This document shows positions 55,637-64,000 of a DNA stretch of 64,000 nucleotides, piece by piece. How positions within the stretch are numbered: position 1 is the stretch's first letter; each line of letters begins with the position of its first letter. The stretch covers positions 1,297,001 to 1,361,000 of the forward strand of contig NZ_NGLE02000001.1 of the NCBI RefSeq assembly GCF_002140715.2. The letters are read 5' to 3'. The notes under the pieces are model-generated. The model was not told the origin of the DNA, did no database searches, and saw only the letters and a list, made by a program, of their open reading frames with translations. Source of the stretch: Enterococcus sp. 4G2_DIV0659 (GTDB taxonomy: Bacteria > Bacillota > Bacilli > Lactobacillales > Enterococcaceae). The translations under genes and the position numbers were made by a program.

Positions 55637-58333
55637 TTACACTCCTTCTAATTCTATAATCGGTTGTTTCAGTTCTTTATAATAGCTTACCATTTCTTTA
55701 TCAGAAGAAAAACAGATGACTTGTTGGTGTTGGGAAAAAACAGCAAATAATTGAGCTAACTGTTTTTTTCGTGGACTATCGTAATGAAGCCAGCCATCAT
55801 CTACTATAATCGGACAGACGCTACGTTGTTCCTGTAAATAAAGAAAAGCAAAACGAACAGCCATAATCACTTGATCCCTTGTTCCTGTGGATAGCTCATG
55901 TAACATAAAACGTTGCTGCTCTTCACGAATAACAACCAATTGCCCTTCATGCAATTCAATTGAGCGATAGGTCTGAGCTGTTAATAGTGAAAAATAATCC
56001 GTTGCCTTTTTCAATAAATTAGGCAATTGCTGTTCTGATAACTCTGTCAAAAGATCGATCAAAAGCTGTCCTGCCAATTGATTGGCCGACCAGTTTAAGG
56101 CCAACTCTTCAATTTCGGCTTTTAACATTGCTTGTTCTTGGTAAAGTTCGTCTAATGTCCCATCAGATAACATTTGTTGCCGTTGATAAAGTAACTTTTG
56201 CTCTTTTTTCTGTAATTGATGGAGGGCTTCTTCCAACTCTTTGATTGTTTCGACTAATTCTTGCTGTTTGATTACTAATTGTTTTGGCTCAATTGATTCA
56301 GTATACAAACCAGCTAACATCTTTTGAAGTTCATCTTTCCTCTTATGATTGTCAAACGCTTCTTGATAGACCCGCAATCTGATAGGAATTTCATTGATTG
56401 ACTCAATTTGAAAGCGACGCATTAATGGCTGTCCTTGTTCTATTACCTGTTGTTGCTTATCTTTTAATTCGCGGATCATCTGACGTGTATAGGCATCCGC
56501 TTGATATTCTTGAGCAAAGCGAACTTTTTCCATTCTATCCGCAAATTCACTGATTACTCGGATTCTATCAGCTAGTGACGTTCCTGCAATAGGCAGTATA
56601 GCCGTGAATCTGTCAGTTTGTTGAGACATATCAGCCACGCGCTGTTGATCTTCTTTTAATTGATGTTCCAGTTCTTGATTTGTTTTGATCAAAATCAAAT
56701 ATCGTGTAATATCTGCACGATGGTTCAACCAAAATTCTACTCGATCCATCCTGCCTAAATGATTTTCTTTGACCTTTTGAGTAATTAAATGGGCGGTTTG
56801 ATTTTCTTCTTCAGTGATTTTTTTAATATCAGACTTTATTTTGATTAATTGATCATTCAAATAATCTAGTTGTGAAAGCTTCTCTTGCCATTGTCGTTTT
56901 TCATTTTTGTACGTATCCTTTGGTTGATAAAACAGTGGTAACACAGCGATACTCATCAAACCTATGCTGAGGATAAACGCCACATATCTAATCGGTACAG
57001 ATATGAAAAAACTCAATCCAAAAACAATAACAGCGACACCGCAAAGAAATGGATTAACTTTTTTGTTTTTTTGACGGTGATTTTTTCGAAACATCTCTTT
57101 ATTTAGCGTTTCAAAGGTACTCAAATTTTCTTCCCGCGTCGCAATTTCTTCTTCAAGTAAGCGTAAATCCGTTTGTGCTTTTTGAAGTTTGACCGTACGA
57201 GCTACTAGCGTTTCTCGCATCTCGTTAACTTCCTGCTCTTCAAAGGGCAATTGAGGCGGTTGGGCTGCCGTCCAACCCCATTGTTTTTCTAACGGATGCA
57301 TTTCTTGTAAATTTTGCTGGAATGATTGGCTCATCCAATCAATTTCTGAAAGTAGTTTATCAATCTCATAGCGTTTATTTAGTAATTGCTGAATATTATC
57401 TTCTTCTTCTAGATAAAAGGCATACTCCTTCGATAGATCTTCACTCTCACTTTGTACCGCCAGATTTTGATTGAAACGTGTTAGTTCTTCACTTAAAAAA
57501 TGATATTGCTGATATATTGAACGTAGCGTTTCTTGTTCGTCATTACTGATCACGGCCGTTGCTTTTGATTGTTCTATATTTTGCAGTTCTTCATACAATG
57601 GTAAATTCATTACTTGCTTTTCAATTAAAACTTGTTGTTGTTTGATTTCTTGGAGGGATAAACGGCTTTCCGTTATTTTGCGTTCTGTGTCTGACAAATC
57701 AGCAACTAGCTGTTGATACGGACGCTCTTGTTGCTCTTTTTCATTGATTCGCTTTTGTAATTTTTGATATTCAAGTAATTTTTGATTTAACGGCGGTTGA
57801 CTTCCTTTCCCTTTGTAGATCGTCTGTGCATGTTTAAAATAAGCCTCTCTATTCAATAATAACTGCTGACTTCCTGATAATCCTAATGAAAGTAATGACG
57901 TCTGTAATTCTTCCTCGTTCAATTTATCTAATTGGCTGAGTTGTTCTTGTTGAAAGGTAAAAACCGATTGAAATAACTCTTTTGTTAGTGGATGCAATAT
58001 CTTTTCCAATGTCCCTTCATCCCCAATTTGACCATTAAAATAAACTTTAGCCTGCCCTTTATTTTGCGCTTTAAAACGTTCTACTTGGACCTCACCATAA
58101 ACAGGATGTGAAAACCAAAGACGTCCGCCAAACGCCGCACCATTTTTTGGTTGATAATCTTTTTTTCTTTTTCCTTTCGCTGGAAAGCCAAAAAGCATTG
58201 CTTGAATAAATTGATAAATGGTTGATTTGCCTACTTCATTCTCACCAAATAGCAGTTGATTGCTGGGTAGAAAATCAATTTTTTTCTGTTGCCATTTACC
58301 AAAGCCGACAAGTTCTATTGCAATGAGTTTCAT
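55637..58333 (-). CDS. yhaN: YhaN-like SbcC-type ATPase with membrane segments
   Basis: An 898-residue AAA ATPase. Walker A FGENEVGKST at residues 29-38, long coiled coils (about 180-420 and 470-760), two hydrophobic segments between them (about 425-470) and a C-terminal signature (ELSTGTRDQVIMAVRFAFL) with Walker B PIIVDDGW. It overlaps yhaO by 4 nt, so they likely form an SbcCD-like complex at the membrane. Confidence 0.9.
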   Translation of the reverse strand: MKLIAIELVGFGKWQQKKIDFLPSNQLLFGENEVGKSTIYQFIQAMLFGFPAKGKRKKDYQPKNGAAFGGRLWFSHPVYGEVQVERFKAQNKGQAKVYFNGQIGDEGTLEKILHPLTKELFQSVFTFQQEQLSQLDKLNEEELQTSLLSLGLSGSQQLLLNREAYFKHAQTIYKGKGSQPPLNQKLLEYQKLQKRINEKEQQERPYQQLVADLSDTERKITESRLSLQEIKQQQVLIEKQVMNLPLYEELQNIEQSKATAVISNDEQETLRSIYQQYHFLSEELTRFNQNLAVQSESEDLSKEYAFYLEEEDNIQQLLNKRYEIDKLLSEIDWMSQSFQQNLQEMHPLEKQWGWTAAQPPQLPFEEQEVNEMRETLVARTVKLQKAQTDLRLLEEEIATREENLSTFETLNKEMFRKNHRQKNKKVNPFLCGVAVIVFGLSFFISVPIRYVAFILSIGLMSIAVLPLFYQPKDTYKNEKRQWQEKLSQLDYLNDQLIKIKSDIKKITEEENQTAHLITQKVKENHLGRMDRVEFWLNHRADITRYLILIKTNQELEHQLKEDQQRVADMSQQTDRFTAILPIAGTSLADRIRVISEFADRMEKVRFAQEYQADAYTRQMIRELKDKQQQVIEQGQPLMRRFQIESINEIPIRLRVYQEAFDNHKRKDELQKMLAGLYTESIEPKQLVIKQQELVETIKELEEALHQLQKKEQKLLYQRQQMLSDGTLDELYQEQAMLKAEIEELALNWSANQLAGQLLIDLLTELSEQQLPNLLKKATDYFSLLTAQTYRSIELHEGQLVVIREEQQRFMLHELSTGTRDQVIMAVRFAFLYLQEQRSVCPIIVDDGWLHYDSPRKKQLAQLFAVFSQHQQVICFSSDKEMVSYYKELKQPIIELEGV

Positions 58334-59562
58334 GATTGATCCTCCCGAATGACAAAATCTTGATTGATTCTTTGATCTGCCGCTTCAATACTACGTTTTC
58401 GCCATTGTTCATTCACATGAACAACTGTTGAAAATAATGGGTTCTGAAGTAACTCTTGCAACGTATCTGAAAAAATTTCAGGTTGTAGATAGTTTTTTTC
58501 TAGTTGTTTTAGCAATTCAGGATCGGCAAAAATTTCGCTTTTTATATCCGTCGTCCGATCTTTTACGTCTAATTGATAGACTAATAATGCCTGGCTAGAT
58601 TCTAACAACAACCTTTCTTGCAAGTATTGAAGTAATTCTCCACTTTCAAAAGATGTTCGAAATTCTTCTCCAAGCTGTTCGGTTTCTACTAACTGAATTT
58701 CTTTTAGCGTAAGCTCCCCCTGTTCTTTGTTCTCTGCCAAAATCGTTTCTAGAAGAAGGACTAATGCCTCTTGTAAGCTTTTAGCCTGTCTTAATGAACA
58801 TTCTTGTGATTGCCACTTAATTTGCTCTGTTTGTTGAAAACGAACCGTTGCGTGACCTGGCTGTATAGATACAATCGCGCCACCTTGAACTGTTCGTTCT
58901 TTTTTAGTATGACCTTGAGGGGTTCCAGGATACACGATCAAAGGATTCGCACTAACCACTTGAGGCTGATGGATATGTCCCAAAGCCCAATAATCGTATC
59001 CTTTTGATTTCATTTGGCTAAACGAAAACGGTGCATAATTTTGCTGTCCATTATTTGAAGTATCACCATGATAAATCCCAATATGGATATCTACGGTTTG
59101 GTCTTTTAGCGGAAATTGATCTAATTTATTCTCGTTGATCCAAGGATGTTCATAACTAAACCCTGTTATGGCCACTTTTTCTTGATTTTTCGTCATAAAA
59201 TAATGCGTCTCAACTTGTTCTTTTTTAAAAAGAAACATATTCGCCGGAAAATCAAACCAATATCTCTGCTCCATGTAGTAATCATGGTTTCCGAAGGTCA
59301 TAATTACAGGTATCTTCACTTGCTCCAATCGTTTCATTTCGTCGATAAAATAGGCTTGCGTCCGAATTGAGGTCCGACTTTGATGAAAGGTATCACCCGC
59401 CAAAATCACTGCATCTACTTGATTTTTGATAGCTATATCGACAATTGCTGCCAGTACTTTTTGGTTTGCCTGCTGTAATCGCTCATGAATTTGTTTGGGT
59501 ATTATTTTCAACCCTTCAAAAGACCGATCCAAATGTAAATCCGCTGTATGTAATACTTTCAT
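58330..59562 (-). CDS. yhaO: YhaO-like SbcD-type DNA exonuclease
   Basis: A 410-residue metallophosphoesterase: KVLHTADLHLDRSFEG, VILAGDTFHQS, TFGNHDYYM and WALGHIHQPQ are its metal motifs. It is partnered with the YhaN ATPase. AGGAGGAG precedes the ATG. Confidence 0.92.
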   Translation of the reverse strand: MKVLHTADLHLDRSFEGLKIIPKQIHERLQQANQKVLAAIVDIAIKNQVDAVILAGDTFHQSRTSIRTQAYFIDEMKRLEQVKIPVIMTFGNHDYYMEQRYWFDFPANMFLFKKEQVETHYFMTKNQEKVAITGFSYEHPWINENKLDQFPLKDQTVDIHIGIYHGDTSNNGQQNYAPFSFSQMKSKGYDYWALGHIHQPQVVSANPLIVYPGTPQGHTKKERTVQGGAIVSIQPGHATVRFQQTEQIKWQSQECSLRQAKSLQEALVLLLETILAENKEQGELTLKEIQLVETEQLGEEFRTSFESGELLQYLQERLLLESSQALLVYQLDVKDRTTDIKSEIFADPELLKQLEKNYLQPEIFSDTLQELLQNPLFSTVVHVNEQWRKRSIEAADQRINQDFVIREDQS

Positions 59563-59770
59563 TTGCTCCTCCTATTCATCCTAATTCATTTAGTTAATCA
59601 TATCATTTTATGAAGAATCGGTCAGTAAAAATATACGAAAATTTGTTCGTTTTTTATTTTTTTGCGATCATAAAAATAAAAAAAACTGGTTCATAACTCT
59701 GCGAGTCATATCCCAGTCACATACACTCAGAATAGACAGTAGGAGCAAAAGCAACGATTTCCTCCTTAAG

Positions 59771-60901
59771 CTATTCTATTGTAAGATCAATCTGAACAAT
59801 TTCACTTTGAGTTCCGATCCGCATCGGCGGTCCCCATGTTCCTACACCAGAAGAGACAATCACTTGTGGTTGCTTCTTATCTTTACGATAATAACCATAA
59901 TCTACCGTAAAGTAAGCCTTTGTTACTAAACTAAATGGAAAAATCTGCCCCTTATGTGTGTGACCAGAGAGAATCAATTCATTCGACTCTCTGTACTCCT
60001 TAATAGTCGATGGTTGATGATCTAAAATGATCCTCGGTAAATGCTTATCTGATTTCTTAAGTTGTTCATTGATATTCTTTCTCTTACCATCTTGAGAGCC
60101 TATCGGACGACTGTCTTTTCTTCCAGCAATAATGATTGATTCATCAACAACGGTTACTTCATCCTCCAGTAAGGTGATATTTGAGGCTTCAACAAGGTCT
60201 TTCATCTGGTCAAATGTTGCTCCAGCGTCATGATTCCCCCAACACATATACGTTCCGTAAGTAGAAGAAAGACGATTGAATTGTTTTTTGATCTGTTCTG
60301 GCTCTTGAAGTGCTTTAAAATTCCCATCAAATAAATCCCCAGAAATTAAAACAAAATCTGGCTGAATTTGGTTAATTTTAGTAACAATTTTTTCTAGTTT
60401 TTTCGCATCATTGATATACCCTAGATGTACGTCACTGATTAAAACGGCTTTTAATTTCTTCTTGTCAGACTTACCAGCCCCATCTATTGTCACCTGATAC
60501 TTCACGGTATTCAATTGCTGAGCCTGCCAAGAACCATAACAAAACAAACCAAAGACTACCATGACAGCTCCAACCCAAATCAATAAACTCCCTTTAGCTG
60601 AGATAGTTGCGCTCTTACGGATAATCATTAAAACCAGATCAGTCAACCCAAAAATAACTAATGAAAGAAACCATATAGAAAGCCAATAACTGCCAATTTT
60701 ACCCACAAGTCCACCAACGTTTGTCTTGGATAAAAGTAATGTCACCATTGATGCAACTGTCAATAAACCAATCACTAACCATAAAATAATCGGTTGCTTA
60801 AAAAAGCGAAATGATTCCAATACAAAAAGAACTTTGCGACCAATGTAAACATTTCCCAAAAAGAATAACAAGACAATAACCAAAAATGCGAATTTATTCA
60901 T
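59771..60901 (-). CDS. Membrane-anchored metallophosphoesterase (YkuE/YaeI-like)
   Basis: A 376-residue protein with about four N-terminal hydrophobic segments (1-125) and a phosphoesterase domain: LISDVHLGYINDAK, LISGDLFDGN, WGNHDAGAT and LSGHTHKGQIFPF. Substrate unknown; some relatives act on lipids. It overlaps psd by 8 nt, so it may belong to the phospholipid operon. Confidence 0.85.
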   Translation of the reverse strand: MNKFAFLVIVLLFFLGNVYIGRKVLFVLESFRFFKQPIILWLVIGLLTVASMVTLLLSKTNVGGLVGKIGSYWLSIWFLSLVIFGLTDLVLMIIRKSATISAKGSLLIWVGAVMVVFGLFCYGSWQAQQLNTVKYQVTIDGAGKSDKKKLKAVLISDVHLGYINDAKKLEKIVTKINQIQPDFVLISGDLFDGNFKALQEPEQIKKQFNRLSSTYGTYMCWGNHDAGATFDQMKDLVEASNITLLEDEVTVVDESIIIAGRKDSRPIGSQDGKRKNINEQLKKSDKHLPRIILDHQPSTIKEYRESNELILSGHTHKGQIFPFSLVTKAYFTVDYGYYRKDKKQPQVIVSSGVGTWGPPMRIGTQSEIVQIDLTIE

Positions 60902-61763
60902 CCATCTCTCCTATAGCTTGACCAACAACTTGTCCGAATTTTACGATTGTTTCTTGATTATTTTTGGTATTTTGACTAATTTCAGGATCTATCGTAACTG
61001 TATCTTTTTGAAACAATAGAATCACAGTTGATCCCCCAAATTCAAACCAACCTTTTTTTTCAAATCGCTGGCACGTACCAGAATTTTTTACATTTTTGAT
61101 TTTACCAACCATTAAGGCACCAACTTCAATTTGAGCAATTTTGCCAAAATGCTTCGTTTTGATAATTGTTACTTCTCTTGCATTTCTAGAAAATACCGGT
61201 TCATTATGCGTTGCTATTGGTTGAACTGTATGAAAAATCCCTGCAATGTCTCGATGTTCCAGAATCTTTCCTTCATCAATAAAGTAATAATGATGATAGT
61301 CATCTGGGGTTAGACGAAAAATGACAGCACTGCCGCCATGCCACGACTCAGCAAGGCTTTTGCTATCAAGTAATTCAGAAAGATTATAATCAGAATGCTT
61401 CACTCGAAAAATACTTTGTTCATTAATTGGATAAACGGTCACTTTCGCGTCACAAGGAGCTGGCACCAAATTGACAGTCTCTGATAAAGGACGTGCATCT
61501 GGCTTGATTTCCCGCATAAAAAAATGATTGAATGAGCGATAGGTTGTCTTTTGGTAGTCTTCCATTTGGAGATTATTCTTTTTGATAAAGTTTTTAATCA
61601 TACTTTTTGAAAACGAACTATTTAAATAGACACCTGCAAGCTTTGTAAGAGGTGCTTGGATCATCCCTTTCAAGAAGAAACGACCTAGCCTATTTTTATA
61701 TAAAAAATTCAAAGATCGACTATCGTTTTCCGTTATAGGGATTGTTTTGAACTGTTTATCCAT
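60894..61763 (-). CDS. psd: Phosphatidylserine decarboxylase proenzyme
   Basis: A 289-residue PSD. KTTYRSFNHFFMREIKPDARP, the DYHHYYFIDEG region and the cleavage/pyruvoyl motif FGGSTVILLF (Ser is the residue turned into pyruvoyl) are present. It makes phosphatidylethanolamine. It is next to pssA. Phosphatidylethanolamine is not a normal lipid of well-studied enterococci, so the pair is notable. Confidence 0.9.
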   Translation of the reverse strand: MDKQFKTIPITENDSRSLNFLYKNRLGRFFLKGMIQAPLTKLAGVYLNSSFSKSMIKNFIKKNNLQMEDYQKTTYRSFNHFFMREIKPDARPLSETVNLVPAPCDAKVTVYPINEQSIFRVKHSDYNLSELLDSKSLAESWHGGSAVIFRLTPDDYHHYYFIDEGKILEHRDIAGIFHTVQPIATHNEPVFSRNAREVTIIKTKHFGKIAQIEVGALMVGKIKNVKNSGTCQRFEKKGWFEFGGSTVILLFQKDTVTIDPEISQNTKNNQETIVKFGQVVGQAIGEMDE

Positions 61764-61781
61764 CGTCTCCTCCTAACCTCT

Positions 61782-62387
61782 TTAACGAATAATAAAAGCT
61801 AGAATAGCTCCTAAAAAGGCGCCGAAAATCAATTTTCTAGGATCAACCTTTTTGATTTTTACTTTGGAAATAAATAAAAAACCAATAATCAACAATGTCG
61901 CTGGATAGACCAATGAAATTGCAATTTGAAAACGACCGGCAATAAAGAATAAAATCGGTATCAACGCTGCACTGCTCGTTACCGGTAATCCTTCATAATA
62001 TTCTCTACATGTATCTGACTGTTCTTTTCGTTCCATCTCAGTCACATTATAATGAGCCAAACGAATTAACGCTGCTAGAATATAAAATACGAATAAGGGC
62101 AAATAAATAGCTTGCGTCAAACCAGATGCATAACCAAGTACTGTAGGAAAAACACCAAAACTAATTAAATCCGCTAAGGAATCAATCTGAATTCCATAAT
62201 TCATCTCACTTTTATTACGGTCTTTGAGATTCGCAACAAATCCATCAAACATATCACAAATGCCAGAAAACACTAAACAAAAAATAGCTTCAACAATATG
62301 TTGTGTAAGTGCTAAATACATCCCAACTATAGAAAAAACTGCATTTCCATAAGTCAGTATTACCGTGTAATCATAAATACCAATCAT
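61782..62387 (-). CDS. pssA: CDP-diacylglycerol-serine O-phosphatidyltransferase
   Basis: A 201-residue CDP-alcohol phosphatidyltransferase with about six membrane segments. The catalytic motif D-x2-D-G-x2-A-R-x8-9-G-x3-D-x3-D is present, with one change: D45, D48-G49, A52, G65, D69, D73 are seen but the Arg after Ala is Asn53. The GIQIDSLADLISFG ending is of the PssA type. The Asn may affect activity. It lies 18 nt before psd. Confidence 0.85.
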   Translation of the reverse strand: MIGIYDYTVILTYGNAVFSIVGMYLALTQHIVEAIFCLVFSGICDMFDGFVANLKDRNKSEMNYGIQIDSLADLISFGVFPTVLGYASGLTQAIYLPLFVFYILAALIRLAHYNVTEMERKEQSDTCREYYEGLPVTSSAALIPILFFIAGRFQIAISLVYPATLLIIGFLFISKVKIKKVDPRKLIFGAFLGAILAFIIR

Positions 62388-62530
62388 ACCTTTTGTTCCT
62401 CAATTCTTTTTTCGTTTAATACTACTATACCATTAAAATAGAGAGAATTAGAAGAAATTTTAAGATTCATCTCATTTTTTTTAATTAACTTTACTGCTAA
62501 ATCCCTTTATCATTTCCATGCCTCAACAGA

Positions 62531-62590
62531 AAATGTCCTTTAAAGTTTAATGAAAAAGTTTTCTCTCTCACCTCCCTTTAAAGGACATTT
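62531..62590 (-). terminator. 15-bp-stem terminator with 30-nt loop
   Basis: AAATGTCCTTTAAAG (62531-62545) pairs perfectly with 62576-62590. It lies after the UPF0342 gene and before pssA. The loop is long for a simple terminator. Confidence 0.65.
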
Positions 62591-62618
62591 TATTCAGCAA
62601 ATCATTTGTTCTTACTTC

Positions 62619-62960
62619 TTAATCATTATACAAATCACGAATTGGTGTCATGATAATACGATTCAAATCATTCACAATTAAGCTAAATGCTTGTTCTTTT
62701 TCCATTAATTGATTGATGACTGTTGCTTTTTGAACTTCTGTTGCTAAAGTTTGTGCTTTTTCAGCATCTTCTTCCGAAAATTCTTCTCCACGCATTTGTT
62801 TTTCTTGTAAGCTTTGTTGGAATGTTTGGAATTCTTTAAATAATTTGTAGGCTTCTTCGTCAGCTTTCACTTCATCATACGCTTGTTCTAGCGCTTTGAA
62901 TTCTGCTAATTCACGAATCTCACGTTCTACTTGATTGGCTGTATCATAGATATTGCTCAT
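62619..62960 (-). CDS. YheA/UPF0342-family protein
   Basis: A 113-residue all-helical protein ([20 protein letters not shown] start) of the YlbF/YmcA-like group. Function unknown. The start at 62960 has GAGGG upstream; a longer frame lacks one. Confidence 0.85.
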   Translation of the reverse strand: MSNIYDTANQVEREIRELAEFKALEQAYDEVKADEEAYKLFKEFQTFQQSLQEKQMRGEEFSEEDAEKAQTLATEVQKATVINQLMEKEQAFSLIVNDLNRIIMTPIRDLYND

Positions 62961-63028
62961 TTTATTTCCCTCGTTTCTGTAATTTCTTCTCTTTGATTGT
63001 ACCATTCTTTTATTTGTTTTCAAACCGA

Positions 63029-64000
63029 TTATTCTCCCGCCAAGCCACCAAAGAGATCTTTCAATCCATTTTTCGTTTTATCCCAGCCTTCTTTGATTTT
63101 ACCGCCGATATCAGAGGCACCTTCCTTTAGCTTACCACCGATATCTTTTGCTCCTTCTTTCACACTGTCTTTCCATGCTTCATTATTGTTGTTTTCAGAG
63201 GGTGTTTGTCCTGCCGGCATCACTTCTCCGCCTGTTGCATATGCATCTGCCACTGTAAATGGTGTTTGCGGTGTATTGGCCATAATCCCTTGTGCTTGAC
63301 TACTAAAGACTGTTGACGCGTGTGTGGCACTACTTCCTTGTAGATAATGACTTTCACTTGTTTGTTCAAAACCAAGCCATGTTGCAATCACAACATCTGG
63401 CGTAAACCCAACTACCCACTGGTCATTGGTTTTGTCAGTATCAAAATTCGTTTCAGTTGTTCCAGTTTTTCCAGCCATCACATACCCTGGCGGATCAGCA
63501 TTAATTCCTGTTCCTGAACTAAAAACACCTAAAAGCATACTAGTCATTTGATCGGCTACATCTTTAGTGATGATTTGTTTGCTTTTTACAGTCGTCTTAT
63601 CTTCTATCACAGCCCCTGTTGAATCAACAATTTTTGTGATCAAATGCGCCTCTGATTGAGAACCACCTGTCGCAAAAGGACTATAAGCATTTGCCATCGT
63701 TAAAGGAGAGACTCCTGTTTTCAAACCACCTAAAGCCAAGCCATAATATTTATCTTCTTTGGCTAACGGAATGCCGAATTTTTGTGTTTTTTCAAATCCT
63801 CGATCCAAACCAATTTTATGCAACGTCCAGACTGCCGGCAAGTTCAAGCTTTCGCCTAATGCTTGATACATTGGTACTTCACCTGCATTTGTTCGACTAT
63901 AATTTTCTGCCGGATAATAGTCTTGCGGCTTATCTTCTAAGATACTGTTTGGTTTCATCCCAGATTCTAAGGCAGGCGTATAAACTGAAATTGGTTTTAA
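63029..64000 (-). CDS. Class A penicillin-binding protein, C-terminal part (partial)
   Basis: The 3' part of a bifunctional PBP, running off the right edge; the frame stays open to 64000. The transpeptidase [12 protein letters not shown] motif (KTG box) and the upstream [14 protein letters not shown] and [20 protein letters not shown] segments identify a PBP1A-like protein. The C-terminal tail is rich in Gly/Lys with [14 protein letters not shown] repeats. It would polymerise and cross-link peptidoglycan. Confidence 0.92.
   Translation of the reverse strand, partial: LKPISVYTPALESGMKPNSILEDKPQDYYPAENYSRTNAGEVPMYQALGESLNLPAVWTLHKIGLDRGFEKTQKFGIPLAKEDKYYGLALGGLKTGVSPLTMANAYSPFATGGSQSEAHLITKIVDSTGAVIEDKTTVKSKQIITKDVADQMTSMLLGVFSSGTGINADPPGYVMAGKTGTTETNFDTDKTNDQWVVGFTPDVVIATWLGFEQTSESHYLQGSSATHASTVFSSQAQGIMANTPQTPFTVADAYATGGEVMPAGQTPSENNNNEAWKDSVKEGAKDIGGKLKEGASDIGGKIKEGWDKTKNGLKDLFGGLAGE

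Noticed and set aside
1..64000. tRNA, rRNA or CRISPR arrays
   Set aside because: I saw no cloverleaf-like gene, rRNA stretch or regular spacer-repeat pattern. A short tRNA could be missed by eye.

Overview
The window looks like a low-GC Gram-positive chromosome, most likely an Enterococcus related to but not identical with E. faecalis. Support comes from gene content and order: rlmH next to htrA, ecsAB/hit/ytxH/prsA followed by yhaM-yhaN-yhaO, trmB-ytmP, LicT-type antitermination, cre sites, and an Agr/Fsr-type quorum-sensing locus next to a V8-type protease. Species assignment is an inference.

Layout. (1) 1-9.2 kb is an accessory area. It holds three decayed copies of one IS1182-like transposase, a mannose-class PTS operon (GntR regulator, EIIA, BtpA-like protein, EIIB, EIIC, EIID) whose EIID gene carries a one-base frameshift, a wrecked surface-protein gene, a truncated DUF960 gene, and a secreted serine protease with a small membrane-anchored repeat protein. 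(2) 9.2-35.35 kb is bracketed by a perfect 21-bp direct repeat made of the last codons of rlmH, the place where SCC elements insert in staphylococci. I read it as a roughly 26-kb genomic island, although no recombinase gene is visible in it. It carries a complete agrBDCA-type system, including an agrD-like signal-peptide gene at 11929-12063. It also carries a large biosynthetic locus: ACP, ketosynthase plus chain-length factor, FabZ-like dehydratase, two SDR reductases, class III aminotransferase, hot-dog thioesterase, two BtrH-like acyltransferases plus a related protein lacking the cysteine, three CrtI-like flavoproteins, its own acetyl-CoA carboxylase (including a fused AccD-AccA), a phosphopantetheinyl transferase, and an FtsX-type ABC exporter. 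(3) 35.3-64 kb is mostly conserved core chromosome: rlmH, a DnaA-box cluster, htrA, small housekeeping genes, a LicT-controlled alpha-glucoside PTS operon, trmB/ytmP, dat, ecsAB, hit, ytxH, prsA, yhaMNO, a psd-pssA pair, a UPF0342 gene and the 3' part of a class A PBP.

How the parts may work together. The island genes form a self-contained type II polyketide/fatty-acid-like pathway. AccDA/AccB/AccC would supply malonyl-CoA, the PPTase would activate the ACP, KS/CLF with FabG and FabZ and no enoyl reductase would build an unsaturated chain, and the flavoproteins, aminotransferase, thioesterase and BtrH-like enzymes would tailor and transfer it. The ABC transporter would export it. The product is unknown. 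A polyene-type acyl product is my inference from the missing enoyl reductase. Agr control of the pathway or the protease is suggested only by position.

The likeliest undescribed system here is the rlmH-integrated island that couples a cyclic-peptide quorum sensor to a type II PKS-like locus. All calls come from reading the sequence. No database search was possible.
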